Positions 51,819 through 62,309 of a DNA stretch of 64,000 nt are shown here, in pieces. Under the pieces are notes generated by a model. The model saw only the letters and a program-made list of their open reading frames with translations. It made no database searches and was not told the DNA's origin. The DNA lies in assembly GCA_023150615.1 (NCBI GenBank), contig JAKLKO010000011.1, forward strand, positions 1-64,000, read 5' to 3'. The DNA is from Phycisphaerae bacterium (lineage in GTDB: Bacteria > Planctomycetota > Phycisphaerae > UBA1845 > UTPLA1). The position numbers and the translations under genes are program-made. Every line of letters begins with the position of its first letter. The first letter of the stretch is position 1.

Positions 51819-54800
51819 TTACAGCCCCAGCAGCAGTCCGATGAACAGCATCACGTCCACGTCGTCGACGTCGGTGTCGCCGTCGATGTCAGCCGCGGCG
51901 CACGGGCCGGAGCTGCTTCCGGCGTACAGGCACGCGATGAACGCGGCGATGTCGTCGCCGTCGATGTCGGTATCGCCGTCCATGTCGCCGAAGAGGCTCT
52001 CGCACGAGTCAGGGACGTTGTCGCCGTTCACGTCGGGCGTGCCGCCGGCGATGTCGCATGCATCGGGAACGCTGTTGCCGTTGCAGTCGTCGATGGCCGT
52101 GCGGAACGTCAGCGCCCAACTGTTGATCGTCCCCGCGTCGCCCGGTGAGTTGTCGATGACCGACAGCGTCCAGTTTCCGTAGGCCAGCTTTCCGCTCAGC
52201 GAGGCAAGCGTGCCGGGCGCGGGCTGGAACCGGCCGGTGAGCGGGGCCTGCGCGGCGATGAAGGAAAAGCCGGCGTCGTCGTCGAACGTGGTGTCGACGA
52301 AGCCGGGGCCGAAACCGCTTCGGAAGTTCGCGAGCACGACGCCGGTGCCGTCGGGATGGTTGAGGCGCAGCGCCAGGCTTTGCGGGTAGGGGTGCGTGAT
52401 GTTGACGGTGACGTCGAGGTCCTCGATCCGGCCGGCGTTATTGACGAACATCGCCGGCGTGGTCGTCGTGCCCGGGCCGCCGGGGATCGCAAGGCTGGGC
52501 GCAGCGCTGAAGACCTGGGCCGCGTTTCCCGTGCGGATCGTGCGGTTGAGCAGGCTGTAGAGGCCGCCCGCGGAGTTGACCAGCAGGTCGGTGCGCGCAT
52601 CGCGATCGGCGTCGACCGCGAGGATCCCGCCGGGGTAGCGGCGGATGATGTCCAGCGTCCGCCGCGTGGCGAATGATCCGTCGCCGTTGCCCGGGAGGAT
52701 CGAGAGGTAGTCTTCCAGTGTGCTGAGGTAGTTCATCACCGCGATATCGACGTTTCCATCGCCGTCGAAGTCCGCGACGGCCGGCCGGTATGCGCCGACG
52801 CGACCGGCGTCGTAGGAGACGGCGGCGGCGAAGGTGGCGTTGCCGTTGTTGAGCCGGACTTCGATGCGGTCGGTCGACGTGTTGGGCGTGATGAGGTCCG
52901 GGTCGCCGTCGCGGTCGAGGTCGGCGAGGGCGTACGTTCCCGAGCTGCTGAAGCTGCTGAACGGGATGCTTGCGCCAGCGGCGAAGGTGGCGCTGCCGTT
53001 GTTCAGGAAGACGAGCAGGGCGTTGGTGAGGAAGCTGTGCAGGACGACGTCGAGATCGCCGTCTTCGTCGAGGTCGGCGGCGAGCAGCGAGATGGGGTTG
53101 TCTCCGGCGGCGACGCTGGTGGGTGCGGAGAAGGAGATCGATCCGCCGACGGTGGTGTTGCGAATGACCGAGAGCCGATCGAACGAGCCTTCGACGAAGA
53201 CGACGTCTGCGTCGCCGTCGCCGTCGAAGTCGGCGGCCACGAGGTCGTTCGGCACGATCGCGGCGGTGGTGACTGACGACGGCGCCGCGAACGACAGCAC
53301 GCCGGAGGACATCGTGTTTCTCGAGACGAGGACGCGCCCGAACCAGGAGTCGGCGAGGACGAGATCGAGGAGACCGTCGCGATCGACATCGGCGACGGCG
53401 ACCGAGGCGTAGCCCTGCGACTGAAGGCCGGGCGGCGCCATCGCCGTATTGAATGCGCCGCTTCCGTCGTTTCGGGAGACGAGCATCGGGTTGTTGAACG
53501 CGCCGCCCACGGTGACGACGTCCGCGTCGCCGTCGAGGTCGAAGTCGGCGGCGACGACGCGTCCGGCGCCGCGATTCATCATGCCGAACGTCGTGCGCTC
53601 GAAATCCAATACCGCGCCCAGATCGAGCGCGTCGGGCCAGTTGTTGAGGTTGCAATCGGTCTCGCATTCATCGGGCAGGTTGTTGGCGTTGAGATCGAGG
53701 CTGGCCGACGACGAGCGGTTGGTGACGATGCGCGTTCCGTCGACCGCGAGCAGCGCCAGCTCGGGATCGCGATCGGCGTCGAGCCGCGCGGCGTCGAGGG
53801 CCCAGACGATCGAGCCGGTGTCAACGGTGCCGACGGACGTGAACAGGGTCGAAAAGACGGTGGAGATGTTGCGTAGCACGTAGACGCCGCGGCCGACGCC
53901 CGCACCACTGCCGCGGCAGGCTGCGACGATGTCGTCGCGCCCGTCGCCGTCGAGATCGAGGACGCGGAGGCTGGCCGGCGCGACGCCGACCGAGATGCTG
54001 GTCAGCGGCGTCAGGAGCCCCCATTCGTTGAGGTGGATCGCGACGCTGTCGGACGTGGCCGATCCGGGCGGCGCGTTGCCGACGATGACGTCGGGATCGT
54101 TGGCCGAGTTCTGATCGTTGATCCAGTCGAGGTCGGCGAGCGCGATGCTGACGGGCCGGCTGATGGTGGCGTAGCTGATGACGGCGTTGAAGCCGGCGCC
54201 GTTGTTCATGAAGTATCCGATCGAGTCGGTCAGGTTGCTGGCGACGAGCAGGTCGAGCCGGCCGTCGAGGTTCATGTCGCCCGCGACGATTCCGCGGGGC
54301 GAGCTGACGGCGTAGGTGGCCTGGGCGACGATGGAGGATCCGAAGGCGTTGAGCGAGAGGACGCGGACGACGGAGTCGGTCGTTTGCGTGACCGCGACGT
54401 CGAGGTCACCGTCGTTGTCGAAGTCGCCGATGGCGAGGTCGTCGGGCGGCGCGCCGGTGAAGGACAGCGAGACGGTGAGGAAGGCGGTGCCGAGTCCGTT
54501 GTTGTGGAAGACCTGCACGCTGCGACCGTTGGCGTTGAGGACCACGACGTCTTCATCGCTGTCGTGGTTCATGTCGATGATCCGAACGCGGATCGGCTCA
54601 TCGCCGGTGGCGAAGGTCGATTCCGCGTCGAACGTGCCGTCGCCGTTGCCGAATCGGACGTGGAACGAGTCGCCGTTGCGGTTCGTGCGGACCAGATCGG
54701 CGATCCGGTCGCCGTTGAGGTCGCCGAGCGCGATGTCGCCGAAGCCACCGGTCGCGTAGGACGCGCCGGCGCTGAACGAGAGCGGAGAGGCGACGACGTC

Positions 54801-56537
54801 GCACTCGTCGGGGACGGTGTTGGCGTTGCAGTCGTTGCTGGTGCCGTCGGCGATATCGCAGGCGTCCTCGATACCGTTGTCGTTGCAGTCGTCTTCGCAC
54901 TCGTCGGGCACGTTCGTGTTGTCGCAATCGTTGCTGGTGCCGCCGGCGAGGTCGCATTCGTCGGGCCGTGCATTGGTGTTGCAGTCGTAGCTGGTGCCGT
55001 CCGTGATGTCGCAATCGTCCGGGACGTTATTGCCGTTGCAGTCGGTCTCGCACTCGTCGGGGGTGGTGTTGGCGTTGCAGTCCAGGCTTGTTCCATCGGC
55101 GATGTCGCAAACATCGGGGACGTTGTTGTTGTTGCAGTCGGGCTCGCACTCGTCCGGGACGCCGTTGGAGTTGCAGTCGAGACTCGTGCCCGTGGCGATG
55201 TCGACCGCGTCCCAGACGTCGTTGTCGTTGCAGTCCGGCCGCTCGATGTAGTCGAGCGCGTCGAGGTCGTCGTCAAACGGCATCGGTCCGAAGAGCGCGA
55301 CGGCCGTGCCGTTCCGAATCGTGGCCAGTCCAAGGTGCTCGGCCGGTATGAAGATCGCCGGAAACGGCGACAAGCCGCCGGCGAAGGCCGGCAGCGGCGT
55401 CGTCAGGATGTCGCCGGCGGCGATCGGCGCGCCGTAGCGGCTGTCGGGGAATCCAATGACGGCGGAACCACGGCGCACCGAAAACAGCAGCATATCGCTG
55501 ACTCCGAATACCCAGTCATACGGTATGACCGACGCCTGGTAGCCGGGGATGCCGTTCTCGGCGAGGATCAGCGCGTCGAGATCGTCCGTGTCCGGACCGG
55601 CGACCAGGTCGAGACCGAGCACGGCGGCCGGGGCGTAGACGAACGGGCCGGCTGGATCGCCGGGAAACGCGATTTCGAGCACGTCGCCGCCGACGAAGCC
55701 GTTGGCAACGGCCGAGCCGAAATTCGGCGGCGCGGGCGGGGGCTCGAGCGGGTCGGCGAACGCGCAGTCGAGCGAGAAAAAGATCGCGTCCGCCAAGTCG
55801 CCGGGCAGCGTATCCATGTCGACCGCGTCGAGGTTGTCGCCCGGATCGAGGGAGAACGCGCCCACGACGAACGGGCTATCCGGCTCGATGAGTCCGACGC
55901 CCGCGTAGACGGTGCCGAGGACGTTCGGCAGTCCGTCGCCATCCGTGACCGCGACGTTTCCGGCCGGAGGCGACCCGGGCGCGGGCGGAGGAGGCGGGGG
56001 ATTGACGGGAATGGTGAAGGCGTTCGTGAACGTGTCGGCCGCAGCCTCGAAGTTGGGTCCGAACGCGCCTTCCGTCAGTACGGAGGGGGCGCCGCCGGCG
56101 GCAGGGTCGCCGGTCGCGAACTCATCGACGGAGAAGTAGAACGAGTCGATGAGCCAGTCGGTCTCGGGGACCAGGTCGTCGGTGCCGTAGGAGAGGGCGT
56201 CCACCTCCTGGAAGAAGGCCGGGGCCAGCATCAAACCCGCCGGGAAGGCGCCGACGATCGTTACGCCGGGAGGCGGGGTCGCAAACGAGGGCGTTCCGAG
56301 GGGCGGTCCGGGCAGCGGCGGACTGAGAATATCGCCTTCGAAGAAGGGGCCGACGGGCCACGAGGCGACGCCGACCACCATGGAGGGGCCCTGGGCATCC
56401 ATCGAGAAGGTCGGCTGAGCCGTTGCGCGATCGGCTGTGATCAGAAGCCCGAGCAACGTGAATGCGATTGCGACGCTGAGATTGGAGTGGGAGATATTCC
56501 GGAGGTATTTCGTCTTTAAGCCCGGTAAACCTGGCAT
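51819..56537 (-). CDS. giant secreted FG-GAP/DCN-repeat protein with P-type domain and dockerin-like end
   Basis: A 1572-residue exported protein. Signal peptide near residues 14-36 (SVAIAFTLLGLLITADRA, then TAQP). Residues about 40-430 hold two to three similar beta domains. Ten DCN units follow, then about ten FG-GAP/VCBS-like blades with calcium loops (DLNGDRIADLV, DFDNDGDLDVAV, DVDRDGLLDLVL, DFDGDGNVDIAV), forming propellers as in integrin-like proteins. Near the end is a proprotein-convertase P/Homo-B-type beta domain (ITHPYPQSLALRLNHPDGTG; GNWTLSVIDNSPGDAGTI), then a final DCN pair and a dockerin-like tail (GDMDGDTDIDGDDIAAFIAC). AGGAGG is 6 nt before the ATG at 56537. Likely adhesive or structural; no enzyme site seen. 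Ends 14 bp from the EF-P-like gene. Confidence 0.85.
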   Translation of the reverse strand: MPGLPGLKTKYLRNISHSNLSVAIAFTLLGLLITADRATAQPTFSMDAQGPSMVVGVASWPVGPFFEGDILSPPLPGPPLGTPSFATPPPGVTIVGAFPAGLMLAPAFFQEVDALSYGTDDLVPETDWLIDSFYFSVDEFATGDPAAGGAPSVLTEGAFGPNFEAAADTFTNAFTIPVNPPPPPPAPGSPPAGNVAVTDGDGLPNVLGTVYAGVGLIEPDSPFVVGAFSLDPGDNLDAVDMDTLPGDLADAIFFSLDCAFADPLEPPPAPPNFGSAVANGFVGGDVLEIAFPGDPAGPFVYAPAAVLGLDLVAGPDTDDLDALILAENGIPGYQASVIPYDWVFGVSDMLLFSVRRGSAVIGFPDSRYGAPIAAGDILTTPLPAFAGGLSPFPAIFIPAEHLGLATIRNGTAVALFGPMPFDDDLDALDYIERPDCNDNDVWDAVDIATGTSLDCNSNGVPDECEPDCNNNNVPDVCDIADGTSLDCNANTTPDECETDCNGNNVPDDCDITDGTSYDCNTNARPDECDLAGGTSNDCDNTNVPDECEDDCNDNGIEDACDIADGTSNDCNANTVPDECDVVASPLSFSAGASYATGGFGDIALGDLNGDRIADLVRTNRNGDSFHVRFGNGDGTFDAESTFATGDEPIRVRIIDMNHDSDEDVVVLNANGRSVQVFHNNGLGTAFLTVSLSFTGAPPDDLAIGDFDNDGDLDVAVTQTTDSVVRVLSLNAFGSSIVAQATYAVSSPRGIVAGDMNLDGRLDLLVASNLTDSIGYFMNNGAGFNAVISYATISRPVSIALADLDWINDQNSANDPDVIVGNAPPGSATSDSVAIHLNEWGLLTPLTSISVGVAPASLRVLDLDGDGRDDIVAACRGSGAGVGRGVYVLRNISTVFSTLFTSVGTVDTGSIVWALDAARLDADRDPELALLAVDGTRIVTNRSSSASLDLNANNLPDECETDCNLNNWPDALDLGAVLDFERTTFGMMNRGAGRVVAADFDLDGDADVVTVGGAFNNPMLVSRNDGSGAFNTAMAPPGLQSQGYASVAVADVDRDGLLDLVLADSWFGRVLVSRNTMSSGVLSFAAPSSVTTAAIVPNDLVAADFDGDGDADVVFVEGSFDRLSVIRNTTVGGSISFSAPTSVAAGDNPISLLAADLDEDGDLDVVLHSFLTNALLVFLNNGSATFAAGASIPFSSFSSSGTYALADLDRDGDPDLITPNTSTDRIEVRLNNGNATFAAAVSYDAGRVGAYRPAVADFDGDGNVDIAVMNYLSTLEDYLSILPGNGDGSFATRRTLDIIRRYPGGILAVDADRDARTDLLVNSAGGLYSLLNRTIRTGNAAQVFSAAPSLAIPGGPGTTTTPAMFVNNAGRIEDLDVTVNITHPYPQSLALRLNHPDGTGVVLANFRSGFGPGFVDTTFDDDAGFSFIAAQAPLTGRFQPAPGTLASLSGKLAYGNWTLSVIDNSPGDAGTINSWALTFRTAIDDCNGNSVPDACDIAGGTPDVNGDNVPDSCESLFGDMDGDTDIDGDDIAAFIACLYAGSSSGPCAAADIDGDTDVDDVDVMLFIGLLLGL
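54797..55235 (-). repeat. DCN repeat block of the FG-GAP protein (ten units)
   Basis: Ten units with the same D-C-N-x-N-x-x-P-D-x-C-D/E pattern as in the metalloprotease at 26258-29701. At DNA level it forms a run of related 40-57 bp units on the opposite strand from that gene. Confidence 0.85.
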
Positions 56538-56664
56538 GGTGGTCCTCCTGAGAACGACGGCGCTGAGGCATGCCGCGCCGCGTTCCAATGATGAAGACGC
56601 ACGGCGACCCGAAGCGGACAAAAATCTACTGGTATTCTCTTATGCCCGAACGGCCGACGGAAAG

Positions 56665-57330
56665 TCACCGATTGAAGATCAGCACGTCATGAAGCGGCTT
56701 TCGGGGGAGATCCGGGACCGTGCAGTCGTCGGCTGGATAGCCGACAGGGATGAGCAGGTACGGCCGCTCGTTTTCCGGCCGGTTGAGGATGGATCGGAGG
56801 AACTGCATCGGGCTGGGTGTGTGCGTGAGCGTTGCGAGTCCGGCCAGGTGGGCCGCCGTCAGCAGCATGCCGGCGGCGATGCCGCACGACTCGGCCGGGT
56901 AGTACGTCTTGAGGCGGCGGCCGTCGGCGGCGATTTCGAAGTCGATCCGGAACAGGACGATGAGCCACGGGGCGATCTCGAGGAAGGGCTTGTTCGCATC
57001 GGTCCCGATCGGCTCCAGTGCTTCGAGCCACTCGGGCGGCATGCGGTGCGCGTAGCTCTCGCGTTCTTCCGCTTCGGCGGCGATTCGAATCTCGCGCTTG
57101 ATGGCGGGATCATCGACGGCGACGAAGCGCCACGGCTGGCGATTGGCGCCGCTCGGCGCGGCGTGCGCGGCCCGCACCATCTCCACGATCAGCTCGCGAG
57201 GCACGGGGCGGTCGCTGAAATAGCGGCAGCTCCGCCGCTCGCGCATCCGCCGGGCGAAGGCGGCCGCCTCGGACCGGGCGACGGCCGGATCGATCGGCGG
57301 CAGTCGGTACGGGATCATGGGTGCGGGCAT
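56665..57330 (-). CDS. Nitroreductase-family flavoprotein (BluB/iodotyrosine-deiodinase-like)
   Basis: A 221-residue FMN-dependent enzyme of the nitroreductase superfamily. It has RRSCRYFSDRPVPRELI for FMN phosphate binding, then AAHAAPSGANRQPWRFVAV, close to the PSG-x-x-x-x-PW pattern of the BluB and iodotyrosine deiodinase branch. A lid-like insert (RESYAHRMPPEWLEALEPIG) and the conserved SCGIAAGMLLTAAHLAGLAT segment follow. Natural substrate unknown. GGAGG is 8 nt before the ATG at 57330. It lies 41 bp downstream of the GT-C gene on the same strand, but no functional link is evident. Confidence 0.85.
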   Translation of the reverse strand: MPAPMIPYRLPPIDPAVARSEAAAFARRMRERRSCRYFSDRPVPRELIVEMVRAAHAAPSGANRQPWRFVAVDDPAIKREIRIAAEAEERESYAHRMPPEWLEALEPIGTDANKPFLEIAPWLIVLFRIDFEIAADGRRLKTYYPAESCGIAAGMLLTAAHLAGLATLTHTPSPMQFLRSILNRPENERPYLLIPVGYPADDCTVPDLPRKPLHDVLIFNR

Positions 57331-57371
57331 GAGTCTTTCCTCCGTCGGCGGCGATGATCTTCCTGGGCCGG

Positions 57372-59072
57372 CTATGGGGCGTTGAGCCGCGCGAGGAACG
57401 GGCGCTCGCGCGCTGAATCGGAAACATGATCGAAATAGAAGAGCTTTAGCTGGGCGTAGGCGACCTTGATCTCGTCGAGCGGCTCGTCGGGCAATCCGCG
57501 GAGGTAGTCGTCGAGGTCGGCGAGAAAGTTCTTGAACTTCGCGCCGCGCCGCCGGAGCGACTCCATCACCGCGGGGTCCCAATGCAGAATCAGTCCCTGC
57601 ACGTTGTCGAGTTCGATGACGCGGAGCGGGAGCCGTGGCTCGATCCGGAGCACGTCTTTCGCGCGACGGTTGAACGCGAAATGCGCGCCGCGGGTCGAGA
57701 CGAGGTAGTCGAGCGACGCCGGTTTTTCGTGCCCGACGCGGCCCGGGCGCTCGAGCGGCTGACGCGCGATCTGCCGGTCGGTCAGGCCGGCGTGGCTCTC
57801 GATCGCCACGGGCACGCGGCCGACGTACATGTCCCTCGCTTCGCCTCCGAGGAACGCGACGACGACCGGCAGATCGGCGAAATAGCGTTGGTAGACCTCG
57901 CCGCGACGATCCTGCTCGGCCGCGAACTGCGGCGAGTAGCACATCCATTCGTTGGCGACGCCATCGCGCCAGCGGACATCCGTCACCGGCGGCGGTGTCC
58001 AGCGCAGTCCGGCCAGCAGGGCGAGGGATACGGCGGCCGCGACGGTTGGGCGCATCCGCCATCGCAGCACGCCGGCCTCGAGCACGATCAGGAAGAACGG
58101 CGCGGTGGGGATCAGCATCCGCGCGTGCATGAAGTCGCCGCCGATCCGCGCGACGTACGCGGCGTAGGCCAGTCCGAACGCGCCGGCCACGGCGGCGATC
58201 CGGCCGAGGCGGCGGTCTGGAAGTTCATCGTCGTTGCGACGGGCCGGTCGGGCCAGCAGCAGGACCGGTCCGACGAGGAGCGGCCAGTACTGCTGTGCGA
58301 AGAGCCGGAGGTAGCTCAGTCCCTGCGGCCAGCGAGCGAGCCAGGCGGATTTGGCGTAGTAGGTGTTCGGGACCCACTCGCCGTAATAGGCGAACCGCCA
58401 CGCCTGCGCCGGTAGGAGGATTGCGGCGAGCGTGACGGCGTATCGCACGGTGTCGCGGACGCGGCGCTGCGATTGCGCTGCGAAGACGGCGCCGGCGACG
58501 GCCGCGAAGATGACGCCGTCGGGTCGGGTGAGCGATGCGAGCGCGAGCACGATTCCGGCGGCGATCGGGCGTGCGCGTTCGCCGATCGCGGCTGGCACGA
58601 CGAGCAGATATCCGCCGAGGGCGAGTGCGGTGAACAGCGAGGTCTCGAGGCCGCTGGTGGCGTAGTAGTTCCAGTCGCGAAGGCACGCCGCGCCGAGCGC
58701 TGCGAGCGGCAGGAGGGCGGGCGTCTCTCCGGTCCGCGCCATACGACGCGAGTGGAACGCGAGCAGGACGATCGTGACGGCGTACGCGGTGATGCTCCAA
58801 ACGTGCGACCAGCGCTCGGCGGCGACGCCGAGCATGAGTCCGGCCGCGCAGAGGAGCGTCCACAGCAGGTTGGTGTAGCCCTCGACGCGCTCGCCGACGT
58901 TGAAGACGAGTCCGTGTCCTTCAACGAGGTTGCGGGCATAGCGGAACGAGATGAACGCATCGTCGCAGAGCCACGCGGCGGTGATCGCTGATCCGACGCC
59001 GATGCCCAGCGCGACGGGCATGCCGACCAGGATTGCAACTCGAGCCGAGTATCCGCCGGATGGTCCGCTCAA
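57372..59072 (-). CDS. GT-C fold membrane glycosyltransferase
   Basis: A 566-residue polytopic membrane protein with about ten hydrophobic segments. The first periplasmic loop carries the catalytic acidic pair D37-D38 in AWLCDDAFISFRYARNL followed by GHGLVFNVGERVEGYTNLLW, a pattern of GT-C enzymes using polyprenyl-phosphate sugars (similar to mycobacterial arabinofuranosyl- and mannosyltransferases). A soluble C-terminal domain of about 180 residues ends the protein. It probably adds a sugar to an exported glycan or glycoprotein at the periplasmic face. The donor could come from the GT2-type synthase at 11249, but that is inference. Confidence 0.85.
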   Translation of the reverse strand: MSGPSGGYSARVAILVGMPVALGIGVGSAITAAWLCDDAFISFRYARNLVEGHGLVFNVGERVEGYTNLLWTLLCAAGLMLGVAAERWSHVWSITAYAVTIVLLAFHSRRMARTGETPALLPLAALGAACLRDWNYYATSGLETSLFTALALGGYLLVVPAAIGERARPIAAGIVLALASLTRPDGVIFAAVAGAVFAAQSQRRVRDTVRYAVTLAAILLPAQAWRFAYYGEWVPNTYYAKSAWLARWPQGLSYLRLFAQQYWPLLVGPVLLLARPARRNDDELPDRRLGRIAAVAGAFGLAYAAYVARIGGDFMHARMLIPTAPFFLIVLEAGVLRWRMRPTVAAAVSLALLAGLRWTPPPVTDVRWRDGVANEWMCYSPQFAAEQDRRGEVYQRYFADLPVVVAFLGGEARDMYVGRVPVAIESHAGLTDRQIARQPLERPGRVGHEKPASLDYLVSTRGAHFAFNRRAKDVLRIEPRLPLRVIELDNVQGLILHWDPAVMESLRRRGAKFKNFLADLDDYLRGLPDEPLDEIKVAYAQLKLFYFDHVSDSARERPFLARLNAP

Positions 59073-59144
59073 TCGCTTGCCCCGACGGCGAAACTTCGGC
59101 GCGACGACGGGCCGCGCGATGTTCGCGCCGCATTGGAAAGGCGA

Positions 59145-59342
59145 CTACTCCTCGCTCTCGCCCGGTTCCTCCTCCGAGCCGCCGGCGGCGTCAGAGAGGA
59201 TTCTTGCCTTGACCTCGCCGCCCAGTCCGAGCCGCAGCTCCAGGTGTGCACCGGTGCGGGAGCACGTCATGTGAATGGTCGTCTCGGGCATGTCGAGCAC
59301 GTGGCTCGTGTTGCATGATGGACAGAGAAACCGTACCTGCAT
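59145..59342 (-). CDS. small zinc-ribbon-like protein
   Basis: A 65-residue protein beginning MQVRFLCPSCNTSHVLDMPE. One CxxC pair (C7, C10) and a further Cys near residue 27 (TCSRTGAHLEL) are visible; a fourth ligand would be His. The C-terminus is acidic (GGSEEEPGESEE). AAGGAG lies 5 nt before the ATG, a strong ribosome site, which is the main support for a real gene. It precedes the GT-C gene by 72 bp on the same strand. Function unknown. Confidence 0.65.
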   Translation of the reverse strand: MQVRFLCPSCNTSHVLDMPETTIHMTCSRTGAHLELRLGLGGEVKARILSDAAGGSEEEPGESEE

Positions 59343-59581
59343 GAAGGCTCCTTGCCGGCTTCGGCGCTCGGTCCGAAGCCCATCGGCCGCGACGGCGGGG
59401 CGATTATATCGTCGCGGACCCCGCATGCCGCATTGACGCTGCCAGTTCGACAGACGGCAGCCGCGGCCGGGCACGACTCGCACGATTCGTGCGTCCCAGG
59501 CCTTCCCGCGAATGGTACGGCCGTTGCAGTTCAATCGGACGGTCTGGTGCGCCTGCACCGGACCGGGAGACCGATGAGCCG

Positions 59582-62194
<2,613 letters not shown>

Positions 62195-62309
62195 CGCGAT
62201 TGCGGATTCGCCGTTGCCTCGCCACGGGCTTCCGCGTATGAAATCGGCCGACGGACCGCACCCGGCGGTCGCCATGGAAGGAACCGGACGCGGAAGGAGC
62301 CGTTGCCCA

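Noticed and set aside
54797-55235. CRISPR-like array of short repeats
   Set aside because: Units are coding DCN repeats in frame with no constant spacer length and no unique spacers; no cas genes are present.
54033-56519. 828-codon plus-strand ORF opposite the FG-GAP protein
   Set aside because: Val/Gly/Asp-rich shadow; the minus strand has the ribosome site, signal peptide and calcium-loop repeats.
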